Both the position numbers and the translations under genes were made by a program. DNA of 64,000 nucleotides, taken from positions 21,660,214 to 21,724,213 of the forward strand of contig NC_044006.1 of assembly GCF_900496995.4 (NCBI RefSeq). The letters run 5' to 3'. Positions 36,401 through 48,407 of this stretch are shown piece by piece; position 1 is the first letter of the stretch, and each line of letters opens with the position of its first letter. The notes below the pieces were generated by a model, which worked only from the letters and a program-made list of their open reading frames with translations, was not told where the DNA came from and did no database searches. This DNA comes from Aquila chrysaetos chrysaetos. Taxonomy: Eukaryota > Chordata > Aves > Accipitriformes > Accipitridae.

Positions 36401-39284
36401 TTCAACCTCTCTTGATCCCCAGTACTTCTCATTAGACCACAACAGCTTCTGTCATACTTTCCTTTAGAGGTCAATTTTAGGCACTGGAGATTTCAGATTT
36501 CAGTCAAATTTGTTTCAAATACTGTTGCTTTTAATATCCTTTTCCATTTAAAACTTGGGCTTCTTATGTATTTCTGGATTTGAAAACATAACCAGAATTA
36601 AAAATCCTGAATTCTGTCTGGATCTTCTGTGTCTTCTGAAATATCCTATCTTGGTGATGAGCATGACAATAATATGAATTAAGTTCCCGTGTGGTAGAGG
36701 TACAATATTGAAATCCCCATCTCTTCCTTATACTTAATTCTGGGTCATCCAGTCAGATGTTTATGCCTTTCACCCTACCTCTCAGACTCTTACCTTTTGA
36801 GGGTTGTCTTTGCAGGTAGACCGAGGAAGGAAATCCTTTTTGATATCTGTTATTCTTTCATTAAACTATGATCTTGAGGTGTAAAAAGAATCAGTCTGAA
36901 TTAGATCTGGGACCCCTGTAGTGGACACCTGTAATCCCAGTCTCCTAACTTTGTTCAGAGTTAATGGGACCTGCCTGTCTGTAGTCCTTCAAGAGGCACC
37001 CAAATGCTTGTGCCCACAGTTTTAGAATTGTGCTATAAAACTTGACCTGAAGCCCTCTGTGCCTCCATTTCTGTATCTTTCAGCTGCTTGCAGAGTGACT
37101 GTTGGACCTAGTGGCTATTTTCTTCATGTGCATTTATGAAGTGGTATTGAGTTCCTCCCACGACTGGGCTCCTTAGGCAATCAAAATACTTCTAACAAAG
37201 AAAAACATGCAGAAATGCCAAATTCCTGTTTTCCAGTTGCCAGATTTCCTGCAACCAGGAAGAGAAGTAGGGAATATGAAAATGCTGGCATTTTTTCTTG
37301 TGTTTTTATTGAATTGGATACTTAGATGTTTTGAGCAAATTCAAAGCAAAATAAATTGCCATCCTTCAGGACTTGCTAAAACCACTTCATAGTTGCAAAA
37401 ACTCAGCAGTCTTTTGAGATGGAACTGTGAAGCAGGGAACAAGAGCAGCAGTTATTTCAGCCAGCTTTCCTCTCGCTTTTATTTTTGTTTGCTTGGTTCT
37501 CGTTATTTCTCTCCTTGCTAATCACACTTCTGAAAAATGTGATGTTAATATTTTTAATCACCATATCCATAATACAGTTGTTGTATTCAAAATAGACAAA
37601 AATTCCCTATTTCCTTTTATTATTTTCACTGACAGAGGTTTTAATGCCCTTTCCTCTCCAGAATAGAAAACTGTAAAGTTTTGAGTCTCAAACTGCATGT
37701 GTCTGGAAGGTGCTGTCTTCCTAAGGAAAACCTTTCTAGACAAAAATGTGCTTAAAATTTAATTAGGATTGTAAAATACTGTTTGCAGTCTTCATTGAGC
37801 AGACTCAGAAGCCTAATACAGTTCACAAAGACTTGGAATGGGGGGTGAAGGGAAGAGGGAGAATGAGCATCCAAGCAAGGATGACTTGCTTTCAAGATAA
37901 CTGTTATAAATTCTCATTATTTTAAATGTGAGAGTGAGTAAGACTGATCAGATTTTCCAACAGAGTATCTTCCTATCAGAAAGTGATGATTTGTTTTGGA
38001 AAAAACTAAATGACATCTTAAGACCTTTTTAGAACAGAGGTTTATGTCAAGAAAGGAAGGACAGGAAAGTTTAAAAAAAACCAGTTAAAACAGTTCAACA
38101 GAACATTGTAGTTATTAGAATAAAAGGTTGGAAATGTAACATTGAGCATCCACATCTCTCTTCCAGCTCAGTATTTTGAGTTGTATCAAACAGTGAAAAT
38201 ATGCACAGGCATTCCCACGGGGCCTCCCATCTCAGGCAGTGTTGTTTCTGAACTGTGCATGGAAGGCAAACTGGAAAATACTAGTATTTCTGAGGGTGCC
38301 AGCAGATGGGCTGCTACAGTCAGTTTTCAATAGTCTGAGATGCTGCTGCACGTTCACTGTTAGCTCCTTGCTTTTCACTACTGAAGGTGTTACCTTGGGC
38401 TGAAAGTGATTACCACAGGTTTTAGCTCAGTTACTGTAGCTTGGTTGACAAGGCAGTAAATTCCAGCCAGTGGGGCTTTATCATCCCAAAGTACTCAGGC
38501 TTGACTGCAGGAAAACATTTGACTATGGTGTATGACTTATAACTCTGTTAGGAGTAGTTTAAATAAAGTTAGATTGTAATGTTGTGTTGGTACCCTGTAT
38601 TAGCAGAGTGGAGCTTGTAAATACAGTATTTTCTGGTCTGAATCTAAACCCAACGTATTAGTTTCCAGTATGGAGAACATTCTGGTATCTCTGGTTCTTT
38701 ACATTTTTGCACATTGAAGCATGGCATGTGAAGATCTGTGGTTGAAAATGGAGGTGTGTGTTGAAGGGTGTCACAGGGGACATAAACGGTTAGAGCAGAC
38801 AGATGCAAAGTCGAAGTTATGGTTCTACAAAACACTGACTTTTGAAGCTTTCTAAAATTCTTTAATGTTTTATGGTATTTTAACAATTTGCTAATTAAAT
38901 GCTTTAAATGTTTTTGCCTCTACTTTCTAAGTTTGAGGATTTCATTGTCTATTTAAATACCTGAAAAAGTGCAAGAGGTTTACTGTGAAGTGTAACATTT
39001 CCTTCATGTAAGGTCAGTATGTCACTGCAAGTACTTGTGCTACCCCTGTATGGGCCATATACTTGCATTTTATAGGCTCGTTGTGCTAGCTTCTGTATGA
39101 AGGGTGTTACAAAATATTTAGGGACCTATTATGACAGTTTATGTTTTGATTAAAATAGTTAAAATTTTCTACTGATTTTGCAGTACAGGGTTAACTTGTT
39201 TCTGTTAAATTTAATCCTTTCTAGGGTGAAGTTGTGGAATTCCTTGATGAGCTGTTAGAAGTGGAGGAAAAGAAGGAATCCTGA
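18000..39284 (+). CDS. CRTAP, cartilage-associated protein (7 coding exons)
   Basis: Exons at 18000-18449, 21899-22048, 22671-22842, 25049-25177, 26793-26938, 29374-29457 and 39225-39284 join into 1,191 bp, 396 codons plus stop, with GT-AG borders and matching phases. CRTAP is the non-enzymatic helper that, with P3H1 and cyclophilin B, forms the ER complex that 3-hydroxylates specific prolines of fibrillar collagens. The product has a signal peptide (1-14), a helical leprecan-type body with four CxxxC motifs (72-76, 111-115, 236-240, 266-270), sequons at N75, N273 and N356, and an acidic C terminus without KDEL. Length is close to the mammalian protein (about 401). No break is seen, so the gene looks functional. 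Confidence 0.97.
18450..21898 (+). other. CRTAP intron 1
   Basis: Begins GTGAGG and ends with a pyrimidine-rich tract and TTTAG. GC-rich for the first ~1 kb, then AT-rich with a TA-rich patch near 21,202-21,224. No other gene seen. Confidence 0.85.
21899..22048 (+). CDS. CRTAP coding exon 2
   Basis: 50 codons, phase 0 at both ends (TTTAG| start, GAG|GTATGC end), residues 151-200. Encodes a TPR-like helical repeat beginning [16 protein letters not shown]. Exon 5 encodes a related segment, pointing to an internal duplication. Confidence 0.96.
22049..22670 (+). other. CRTAP intron 2
   Basis: About 620 bp, GTATGC to TTTTTCAG. Nothing else seen. Confidence 0.85.
22671..22842 (+). CDS. CRTAP coding exon 3
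   Basis: 172 bp, residues 201-257 plus one base of codon 258; borders TTTCAG| and GCAG|GTGAGC. Contains the third CxxxC (CTAAC, 236-240) and the [13 protein letters not shown] helix shared with prolyl 3-hydroxylases. Confidence 0.96.
22843..25048 (+). other. CRTAP intron 3
   Basis: About 2.2 kb, GTGAGC to a T-rich tract and TTGTAG. No gene or clear mobile element recognised. Confidence 0.85.
25049..25177 (+). CDS. CRTAP coding exon 4
   Basis: 129 bp, finishing codon 258 and running to the first base of codon 301; borders TTGTAG| and AAAT|GTAAGT. Contains the fourth CxxxC (CKVQC, 266-270) with a sequon (NLT) beside it, and [10 protein letters not shown], which mirrors the end of exon 1. Confidence 0.96.
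25636..25692 (+). repeat. Tandem repeat, 3 x 19 bp
   Basis: Three head-to-tail copies of ATATAAATGATAAATGTTT-like units with one or two changes between copies, in CRTAP intron 4. Confidence 0.85.
25822..25927 (+). repeat. A-like segment in CRTAP intron 4
   Basis: Ungapped match to 7,756-7,861 upstream of CRTAP, 92 of 106 bases identical by eye. Several differences are CpG to TG or CA changes, as expected if this is the older, methylation-decayed copy. Homology stops abruptly at both ends; the left end coincides with the LTR boundary in the upstream copy. Confidence 0.8.
26793..26938 (+). CDS. CRTAP coding exon 5
   Basis: 146 bp, residues 301-349; borders TTAG|TG and TCG|GTAGGT, returning to phase 0. 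Encodes the second TPR-like segment ([17 protein letters not shown]), parallel to exon 2. Confidence 0.96.
26939..29373 (+). other. CRTAP intron 5
   Basis: About 2.4 kb, GTAGGT to TTGATAG. Includes a short GCA repeat at about 28,299-28,315. No other gene seen. Confidence 0.85.
29374..29457 (+). CDS. CRTAP coding exon 6
   Basis: 84 bp, 28 codons in phase 0, residues 350-377 ([12 protein letters not shown] to the acidic DDDE). Borders GATAG| and GAG|GTGAGT. The donor site is the first base of the B-like segment shared with the DNA upstream of the gene. Confidence 0.95.
29458..29755 (+). repeat. B-like segment at the start of CRTAP intron 6
   Basis: Aligns in the same orientation to 7,862-8,084 plus 17,229-17,250. 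It carries an extra ~60 bp (about 29,565-29,627) not present upstream and is CpG-poor where the upstream copy is CpG-rich. Homology begins at the first intron base, so the CRTAP splice donor is part of the shared sequence. Confidence 0.75.
29458..39224 (+). other. CRTAP intron 6
   Basis: The longest intron, 9.8 kb, GTGAGT to TTTCTAG. Starts with the B-like segment; the rest is AT-rich unique-looking sequence with no second gene recognised. Confidence 0.85.
39225..39284 (+). CDS. CRTAP coding exon 7 (last)
   Basis: 60 bp, residues 378-396 and TGA stop, after TTTCTAG. Encodes the acidic tail [19 protein letters not shown]; the GEVVE start and Glu-rich end match the family. No ER-retention tetrapeptide, as in other CRTAPs, which are held by partners. 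Confidence 0.95.
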   Translation, partial: GEVVEFLDELLEVEEKKES

Positions 39285-39760
39285 TGAGTGAAATCACCAC
39301 TAAGTATTTTACAAAAGTGAAGACTCACCATTGCTCCTTACTATTGTTTTTGGTCACCTGTAGTTCCAGTTAGATATACCTCAAAGCTGCTCCTTTAAGC
39401 TCCACCTTATGTTACAAGATCCACTCCTGAAATATCACTTCCATGCTGCACTGACTCTTCCGTGAGCATGGCTTTTCACTGTGCATTTACAAAATTGGTG
39501 CATATGGATTTCCCTCTTGAGCTTTTTTTCCTTTACACAAACATAACAAAACAATTTGTATTTTCTGGGCTAACACTAAGGTTCCTCATTTCAGTGCTGT
39601 TCTACTAAGTTATAACAGTACAGCTACATTCCGAAGAACTTTCGTGAGATTAGGAACCACAGAAGACATAATAGTTGCTCTAGACTTTCTGAGCTATGTA
39701 TTGTACTATTTATATATGTCTTTTTCTGTGATGATGAATAAAGTGATACTGAATCCCAGT
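39285..39760 (+). other. CRTAP 3' UTR (short form)
   Basis: Runs from the stop to an AATAAA at 39,737-39,742, the first consensus poly(A) signal downstream. A second AATAAA at 40,642-40,647 could give a longer form. Usage is inferred from signals only. Confidence 0.6.
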
Positions 39761-41908
39761 GTACCTGAAAGATGTTAAGATACATTTAAGTAAGATAATT
39801 AGCAAAGCACAACTAGTGATCTTGTAAAAATTACTTCAAGAATTCTGTAAGCAGCATTGATCTTTCTTAAAAAACTAAATTAAATTCCATGATGTGAAAC
39901 TGAGGTCACTTAGAACTGAATAGTAAATAATTCCTTCTTCCTACCAATTCTTACTCTTGTAACAACGTGTGGTTCCTGTGTGACATGGGGCCAATCTTGT
40001 ATAAAATAATGATGATTGATGTATTTAGTGTTCTCTTCTGTAGAAAACAGTTTGCTTGGGTTTTTTTTTCAGTCTGGTGGGACTATCTGCATAGTTTTCA
40101 TCCAAAAGCAAGTGCTGGTGGACACTGAGGTGATTTTAAGTGGAATCATGAAAAATATTTGCATGTGAATTCCTGGCATTTTTATTAACTATATGGCAGA
40201 ATCCAATACAGAAGTACTTTGAAGGCCCAAAAAATACTGCGTTAGAGAGGAGTAGTGAATTAGCACACAAGACTACTGAAGAGCAGAAATCCCATTGACC
40301 TCGCAGGAGGATCAAGGATTTCATCCTTTGCTTTCCTCTTTTGTTTTTAAGGATCAAGTCCTGCAAGTGGTTTCATCCCGCTTACATCAAGGGGATGTAA
40401 GAGCATTCAGTGCTTTTAGGACTGAAGCCTAATTCAGCTGAATGGAAGTGAATTGCAAAAACAAAATCTGCTGTAGGTATTTGAATAGGCAAAACACGAT
40501 CTACACTACCTTGCTGAGTTGGTTGCTGCTTTGGCTTGTGTATGCTATTAGAAGTATGGCGTCTACACTATTGAGCGTCTACAGAGAATAAGAAGGGGAA
40601 TCCACAGGATCAGGTTCAAGTGTCCTCCGGCCTGTGACAGCAATAAAACATTTTTAAATGTTAAAGTTGTGTGTGAAAGATGTTTGGAAGATCAGATTGA
40701 GTTTTTTAGCTGCTTTAATATAAATCACAACTAATCCGCTGAAGCCGATGGGCAGACCATTTTATTCTCAAAATGCAAATCTATCAAGAGCCTTTTAACT
40801 TTAGGAGGTTTACCCAGCTCCACTTGTGGTAACAAGACCAGAATCTGGCTTGCTGTATGTCTTGGACATATAGAGGGTGTATCAGATTTCCTTGCGCTTT
40901 TTGTTCCACACAGTATTAGGACTCCATGTATTGTAATTTTATGTAAGAATTTAACTTTGCTTTTAAAACTTAGAAGCACTTGATTGTAAACAATCACTTA
41001 CTTCCCCATGAAATACATGTAATATAATACGCAGCTGGGGTAGCCTCTCCAGTTAGTTGTCTCTTGCCGGAGGTGTGTGTGTGCTCAAGGGAGAGGTTAC
41101 TGCTCTGGAGGCCTCTTTTCTCCTTCTGCTTTCCAACCTGCATAGGACAACTCCAGATTTCCTTCTCAGGAACTCAGCCATTGATGTTAAGATCATGCCC
41201 AAATAACATCATCTTTGATCCTCTAGCTTGCAAATCCAGAAATCCTGCCGTTAAAGAAAGGGCATGGAGCTGGTTGGAGGTTGGTGTATCCACCTACCTT
41301 GCCTTTGTTTTACAACATTTTTAGTTTACTTTTTTCTTGTCACCATTTACCAAACTGACTTAGGAGCTCTGCCAAGCACCAACGATTGTCCGGCTATTTG
41401 TTTCTGTGGTGCCCTAGCTCTTGTGTGCTGTCTGTAGGTACTGCAATGCAAAACCTTAAAGACTTCCAAGAGAGGTGCCTATAATTCAAGTTTCTGGGCC
41501 TGAGGATTTCCATAACTATGCATCTTGTGTGGAAATAACGTGTGCATAAAGCTTCTAACTGAATTTTGCCTGTTGGTGAAGCAAGTAGCATAGACTACAG
41601 TAGGTATGAGACAACAGAAAATCTGTTCCAGGATCTTTTTGGTTTGCCACCCAGATTTATTTCTTTCTAGTTAAAGAAATCCCTTCCTCTCTCCAGCACT
41701 AGTTGTCGGAGATTGCTATAATCTTTTTTAAAGAACAAAGTATGTGGTAAAATATTGGAATATTTTCATTCCACCAGTAAAACAGTGAGCACCAGAGTTA
41801 ACCTGTTTTGTGATTTGACTTCAACGGCTTACACTGGGGATATATTTAGCACTTGTGAACCCTAATTTTTCCTCTTCGTCAAACAGTTATTCAACTACTG
41901 CAAGTCTC
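39761..41908. other. CRTAP-SUSD5 intergenic DNA, left part
   Basis: No gene or clear repeat seen; may include a longer CRTAP 3' UTR to about 40,665. Confidence 0.5.
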
Positions 41909-43100
41909 TCAGGTGTTACCAATTTTCTCATAAGCTTGTGATTCTGCCTTTAGGGCTTCCATAGCTGATCTCTTTTCATGTTCAGTCATTTCATCAGCTG
42001 TCGACCTTACAGCTAAAATCCATTGTGCCTTCTCGGGGATTTCATGATTTACCAAGATGTCCATTAGCCAATGATTTATTTTTCTTAAGCCTACATTAAG
42101 TAAGTCTGATGTCCTTTACCATTCCGTTTAACTTGAGGAGGCAACTGATACTCTTGCGGCCTCCTGAAGTGGCACTGTGATCCCTTTTTTCTTTTGTTCA
42201 AGTGTCTGTGGATTTTTTCTGGCTTTCTTAATTTCCACTACATATGGTCCCAAGCCAGTTCAATCTTAATAAGTACAAGTAGTTCTCAAACCCTTGTTCT
42301 TTTCTAATGAGAAATAGCTCCTCTTCCAGTTCAGTATTTATTGTGGCTTTTTTCAGCATTCTCAGGTTCTTTCAACTGATTTTTCTTTTGCTGCTGCTAT
42401 TGTTAAATGCCAACATTTACATGTGACTGCAATAAATTAGTGTCTTTTCTTCCACTTCTCTGATCCTGCCAGCTCTTCTTGGGAGGCTGCAGGAATATGG
42501 TTCTTGCCTCCCCAAATTCTTGCAGTTATGAGTTGTCTGCCTCAGATGTTAGCAGCTTCTGCCTAACCTGAAGTGATATTTAGATTTTGTCTCCGTTTCT
42601 TTTTTTTTTTGACAAGGCTTACAATATGGTGCTGTTGCTCAGGGAAGCATCATTTTGTTGAAGCCACTGTGTTCATGTGACTGCCTTGACAGCAGCATCG
42701 GTACCATGTGTCTGCTGACCTTGGAGATGAAATTCATGTTGACCTTGGTAGTATTGCTTGCTGCAGAGCTGTACAATTATGCTTTTTAATAATTGCTCAC
42801 GTCTCTAGTAACAAAGCTGGCTATTTGGGTAGCTGCTGTTGGCCTCTGATCCTCCACTGCTGCCCACAAGCAGGTCTGCAATAATTCTGAGCATGTCGTT
42901 CCATCACCACTTAGAGGTGAACAGTGGGTGAAGTCCGTCTTCTGGCAGATGGCTAGCGCAACATGAGTCCTGTGCTTGATCTCTTGTTGGATGGAGTTCT
43001 GCGTGAGGGGGAACTGCTTGAAAGCTGAAGATTAAACTGAGTCACAAACGCTGGTGCACTGAAGTGGATATTTGGTTACGTGAAGAACACTACAGCTGGC
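41909..43100 (-). pseudogene. Probable retropseudogene, parent not identified
   Basis: Read on the - strand, several stretches look like decayed protein-coding sequence in shifting frames. The best is 41,909-42,115, about 68 codons to a TGA, including EKRSAMEALKAESQAYEKIG and, before it, EIPEKAQWILAVRSTADE. Further 5', segments near 42,250 (YVVEIKKARKNPQ) and near 43,000 (SSSPSRRTPSNKR) also read as protein but are separated by stops and frameshifts. No introns are visible. The charged helical composition suggests a coiled-coil protein, but no parent gene is named. No clear poly-A tail or target duplication was found. The 5' limit is approximate. Confidence 0.5.
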
Positions 43101-46100
43101 TGTTGGGACAATCTTTCTTACATAAGAACCAAAGCTTGGGCAAGGGAAGAGATTCACAGGTTGGAAATCACTGTATCTGACAGACTATGCTAAGTATGTG
43201 ACCTTTTTCAAATTAATGCCTGCTCTTACTGATAGTAATTCTTCATGTATTACTGGCTTCTTGCTAATTCATCCTCATAAATAGCAATATTCATTAAAAA
43301 AGGAGGAAGGGTAGTAGTGATTTTTCTGCTCGAAGTTTAATTCTGTTCTCATAAAACATCATCGCAGGCTCCATACTTTTGTGTCTCAGCGATTCTGATA
43401 GCCAATAAAGTCAGCTATGAAAAACAAATACTTCTAGAATGATCAGTTCTGGCAAATTCAACGGGAATTCAAATGTCCTGTTGGGCCCTTTCGTTCACCG
43501 TGGTGATTCTGCAAGCAGACCTTCATTACTTCTGTTGACAAGGCATGAGCCAAAAGCACATTCAAATTGCTCTATTTTCCAGAGCTTTACTGCTTTGGAA
43601 TGCTGAAATATAAACCCGAAAGTTAGTCAGATGCTGTTCTCAATTCACCTGGAAAGCCTGTCCGACCGAGGAGGTGCCATTTCTTCATACATGCCAAAGT
43701 TTAAGGTAGAAATAAAGGTGGGTCTCCTCAAGACGAGCTATTCCCCTGAAAATCCTAGAGCATGTCCTGCTTTACAAAGCTCTTTCTCAATAGACTGTCG
43801 CTGTTAATACCCACCATGTATCTTCACATCTTTTACAGTGAATTATTGGTTTCTATTGATAATGAAGGCAGACTTAGAAAAGCTTTCAATTTCTAGAGTC
43901 TTCATGAAAACTGGTTTAAATAGCATGCAAATTTTACAGCTCTGAAACGGAGTTGTGATTAGACAAAGATTTGTTGGATTATAAAAGTACAAGTGTTTAT
44001 TATGGCTGGTACTGAGAATAAACAGTTGTCTGCATATGCCAGCTACCATGGAAATATGTTTTTAAGTTCTAATGTGAGCTGTAAACCAAAGCTACTTCAG
44101 TTAAAAAAATTCAATACTTAAACTGTGGGGAGAAGTAGTCAGTGCCAGAGAAAACATTCCCATTTAATAATGTTTGAACATAGAGCTGTGATGCAGTTTG
44201 TAGCAAGGCAGTGAGAAAAACCCACAACTAATCCTTCATTGCAGCTGTCTGAACTTTTGGTTGTCTGCCATACTTTAAACAGCAACTTCTTTTTCCTAGT
44301 GACTCAAGACTTGAATGACCTAGTGTGGAGAGTTTAAGCTATATACAAAAAAGAAGTTAAGTAAGAAATAGCCAAAGTAAGTTGGGTTGCACACCCCAGC
44401 AAATCAGGGGTTTGTATCTTAAGTCCTCTTCAGTGCCTAGGAAAAAATATTAAAATAAATAGACACCTTTTTTATTTATTTATTTTTGGCAAGGAAATAT
44501 TCAGCGGTTTAGACACCCATCTCTCTTCCCTTCCCTCTTCTCTCTCCTTAGAGTACCGATGATATATGGAAACTAAATTCTGTAGAGAGTTCTGAATTTT
44601 TAAGTTCATAAATGCTAACCTTTTCTGTAGAAAAACTTTCTAAGGTTTCTTTGATTATTTTTAACTTTTTCTTCCCTTTGATGTGTCTCATGGGTAGGCC
44701 TTTTAAGTGGCATGAAGTAACAAATGTGCTTTTTCCCTGATTAATTATTTTGCAAAGTAATGGAATGGGCTTACTTTCAAGTGGGAATATGGGGGTCAGA
44801 GATGTAATTTTATGTGACTACTAACTTTAAAGAAAAAAAATTTAGTCTTTCCGCCTTTGCCCTATTCTCACTATCACTTATCTGAAAAGGGATTAAACAT
44901 TCAGGTGTTATCCTGAGCTGGTGGTAACCCTGTAGTTTGCGAAGTCTTACAACTATCTAATAACTTCTAATTTTTACAATGGTCATTCATAGCTACGTAT
45001 TCTGATCTTTCACAGCTATGCATTATGTTGTGTCTTTGCATTGGATTATTGGATATATTTATATCCAGTAGAAATTATTGGATATAAAAAAACCTGTAAA
45101 TTCTTTTCATTGAAGAAAAAAAAAATCAATCTATGTTGGCTTCAATGTCTGTGGCAACAAATCCCCAACATAATAGCTTTTAAGGTACAGTATGCAATAA
45201 GGCAGTATGGCACAATAAACCATATATTGTCATCTAGCTGGCAAATGCAAGGACAAGCCCAGAAATTGAGGGGATTTCAGCCTGAGAACTTCCCAAATAC
45301 CTAAAATCCGTGATCCCAGTGTTTCCATACAAAGGGGAGCAAACACCTTTTGGTTGCAAGGGCCTGAACCCCCAAACGCTGCCAGCAGCTTCACTGTCAC
45401 ACCCCACAGTGTCACTTCTCAGCCTGCCTGACAGCAAATTTATGCAGGGCTCTGCCCAGACGCAGCAGCACACGAACTATATGAGATGGGGGCCCAGTTA
45501 ATAGATAGTTGTTAATAAAGGAAAGGAGAGGAACGGGAGATCGTATCTCAGTCTTAACACCAGCAAGCTGGTTCTGGCCAGCCTGTTGTAACACGTGGCT
45601 TCCCTAGAAGAGGACAATACATGACTTTCATCACAGAGCAACAGATCAATCTCTTAATGACTGGATGTCACCATCACAAAATTGCTCCCCATATTTCCCC
45701 CTTTCCTTTTTTCTTTCCTAATTTCAACCCACAGCTGGCACTTTCAGCTCCTAATTGCTGTAATAAGTAACTCATGCCTGACTGTATTTTGACCTTATCA
45801 TCTTCAGATTTTGTATTCACTGTACTATACTTTTTGTTTGCCATGCCTATTGTCTTTGATTAGCTAAGTTTCGCACACAAAAGGAGGTCTAAGTTAAATG
45901 TATCATTCATGGGCTGTTTATCCCCATCTGTTTATTAGTTTTCCCAAACTCCCTGAATCATTCTGGTAAACTGAAAACCATGAGTACAAACAGATGCTGC
46001 TGCAAAGGGGGTAGATGGTCTTCTGAAGCAGAACTGGGCTGGCAGCCTAAGCTAAACAAATTGCAGCTAATCTTTTTAGTATCAAAAGTGTCTTCTACAA

Positions 46101-48094
46101 GGATTATCCAAGTGACAGTCCTACCTTTTCTCCATAAACATGTGGGCAAACTGGATGGTTTGCACAAGAACACACACAAGCACTTCCTTTCCCTTTTTTT
46201 GTGATTTGATTTTTATTTAAATACCTCCAAAACATTATGTTAATGTACATTTTCTTCTGGTTCATGAATAACAAGTATTTCTAAGTATCAAATAAGATCC
46301 CTGTACAATTTGTTTGTAATAAGATTTTGAGTCTCATTTTCAGATGTTCAGAGCCAAGTAGTATTGACTTTTCATTTTGAAGGATGCTACACGGAACTGT
46401 AACACGTACTTGTACCTTTCAGTTAAACAAAATTTTTAATGGATGTTCCTGTGTTTATTTTTCAGCATATTTCCATGAGATTACAGACGGTATGTTTTAG
46501 TTGAGTTAACAGTCTCCATAAAGTTGCTTAGTGCGAAATCCATCGTGGTTTTTTTTTAAAAGATTACTGCGTAAAAAATAGTTTACAACAGAAATTCTAG
46601 GTTATTTCATAGTCTAGAATGCATTAAAAGCATAAAGTCATGCATATGTCAGAGAACACAATATTTACAAATCTGTACAGTTTCTGTCCTTTATTTACTG
46701 TGGCTTTTGCCAGGCAATTAGATTCAACTCTTACCACTCTGAGGTCAAATTCGCCAAGATAACATATAGCCATCATCTAACAATGCTTTGTTTTCCTTAC
46801 CAGCACCGAGATTGATGGCTGTGCCTATGATGGGCCCAATTCTGCACTCCATTTCATAAAGTCTACCTTCCATGGAGTTAGAGATGGTTACTGCTGTCAC
46901 TCAAGGCAGAACATAAAAACGGATGAACTCCACCCAGTCACCTTTTCTTACTCCAATATTTCGATGTGTTGAACTACTGGCGTATTTTGGCTAAGGCTGT
47001 ACAATAGAGTGGCAAATGAATTTATTTCTGACCTGCAGATTATTCACAGTTGCCAGTCTTTCTCCTGTTCATTCAGAAAGGCAAGGAAGAGTATTTCGTA
47101 CTAAACTCATCAGAACTATGCTAAGGGATTCTAGAAAACATCCTCCCCTCTCTCCCTGTTTATGTTCAGAACTGTTGGAAATGGAACATGCTGTTGGAAA
47201 AGCCTCTGTGTTTTTACACCAACACTCAGTCTAAGAGCCAAGTGTTTGCATTTTATCAACTGGATGCAATTTCTCTCTTTCCCAGGTATTCTTTATCTTT
47301 AAAACCACAATAAGCAGCATTCAAAATGGATACCCATCTCTCATAGCCAATGTCCACCCCAGACACCCCTCCAGCTGACGAGACACCAGAATGGTGAAAA
47401 TCAGTCCTTCCACAGAGTTCATATGGCAGAAGTATTATACATGGCTTCAGTTGCCAGAGGTACTACTGGCTGTGAATTGAAATTCAGTATCTTGGTCAGT
47501 TGGTATCATGTTCAGAAAAGCAGCTGACTTTATATACGGTTCCCCTGGAAAGTGCTTCATCGCTCTTTGGCTCTGTAATAAGAGGCTACTCATCATAACA
47601 CCTGGAATCAAAGGTGCTCTGACTCCTCTCCTGCAGATAGTCAAGGAAGAATGGCACTTACAGTATTCTCTGAATTCCAGGGAGACATTATTTCTATAAA
47701 AAGATTAGTATAAGAATGGCATTTCTTCACTAAGGCTAAAAGAACACCTTCCAGAAAAATAACATAATGATCCAACATTTGTGGCTTGTTAAATTCACAA
47801 CATTGAAGAAAAGTACCTTAGTAATTAATCATTGCAATACTATCCATTAAAGTATGGTAGCAAATAGTTTTTCTTTTTAAGACACGTCAGGTAATAATTT
47901 GTTACAGTGGCTTATCCTGACCAGCCTGGGCAGGTTCTAAAAAAGGAACAAACACCAAATGTGTGGTTGCTCCAAAAACATTCTTCTCCCTTCCTTCCCT
48001 CCTTCTTTCCCTCTTCCACTGAGAATAGACCAAGAAGTCCTGACCAGCCCTGCCATTACATTATAACCAGGTAACACAGAAATTAATCAGTTAA
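43101..48094. other. CRTAP-SUSD5 intergenic DNA, right part
   Basis: AT-rich sequence without a recognisable gene. One CpG-bearing patch at 45,240-45,720 is listed separately as a possible LTR remnant. Confidence 0.5.
45240..45720 (-). mobile_element. Possible degraded LTR
   Basis: On the - strand a long purine tract (complement of 45,694-45,719) is followed by TGGGGAGC and several hundred bases richer in CpG than the surroundings. This resembles a polypurine tract plus LTR start. No partner LTR, clean terminus or target duplication was found. Confidence 0.25.
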
Positions 48095-48407
48095 TTTATT
48101 ATTAATAGGAGCAAAATGTAAAAGCGGAACAAATTGTAGATGTACTACCACGCACGCTGTGTCGTGCTGATGTCTCCGAAAGACCCTTGTGATAAAAACA
48201 TATATATTCTTTAGCTCTGAAAGGTCAAATATGCTAAACTGTGATTTTGAAAGGATGAAATATTTTCTGTCTTCTATGTTCTTTTAGCATTCTTTTTTTC
48301 TTCTGCTTTCTGCACTGCTGGATTTTAGCATCCATGAATCATGTCATCCTTCTAGCATCAATATGTTTTTCTTCTGATTCCTAGCATCTTTGCCAAAAGA
48401 CCCCTGG
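48095..48407 (-). other. SUSD5 3' UTR (minimum)
   Basis: From the SUSD5 stop to the first - strand AATAAA (complement of 48,095-48,100). A longer UTR using later signals is possible. Confidence 0.35.

Noticed and set aside
36921-36950. Alu-like string CCTGTAATCCCAG
   Set aside because: Only about 13 bp match, no surrounding Alu structure, and birds do not carry Alu; chance.
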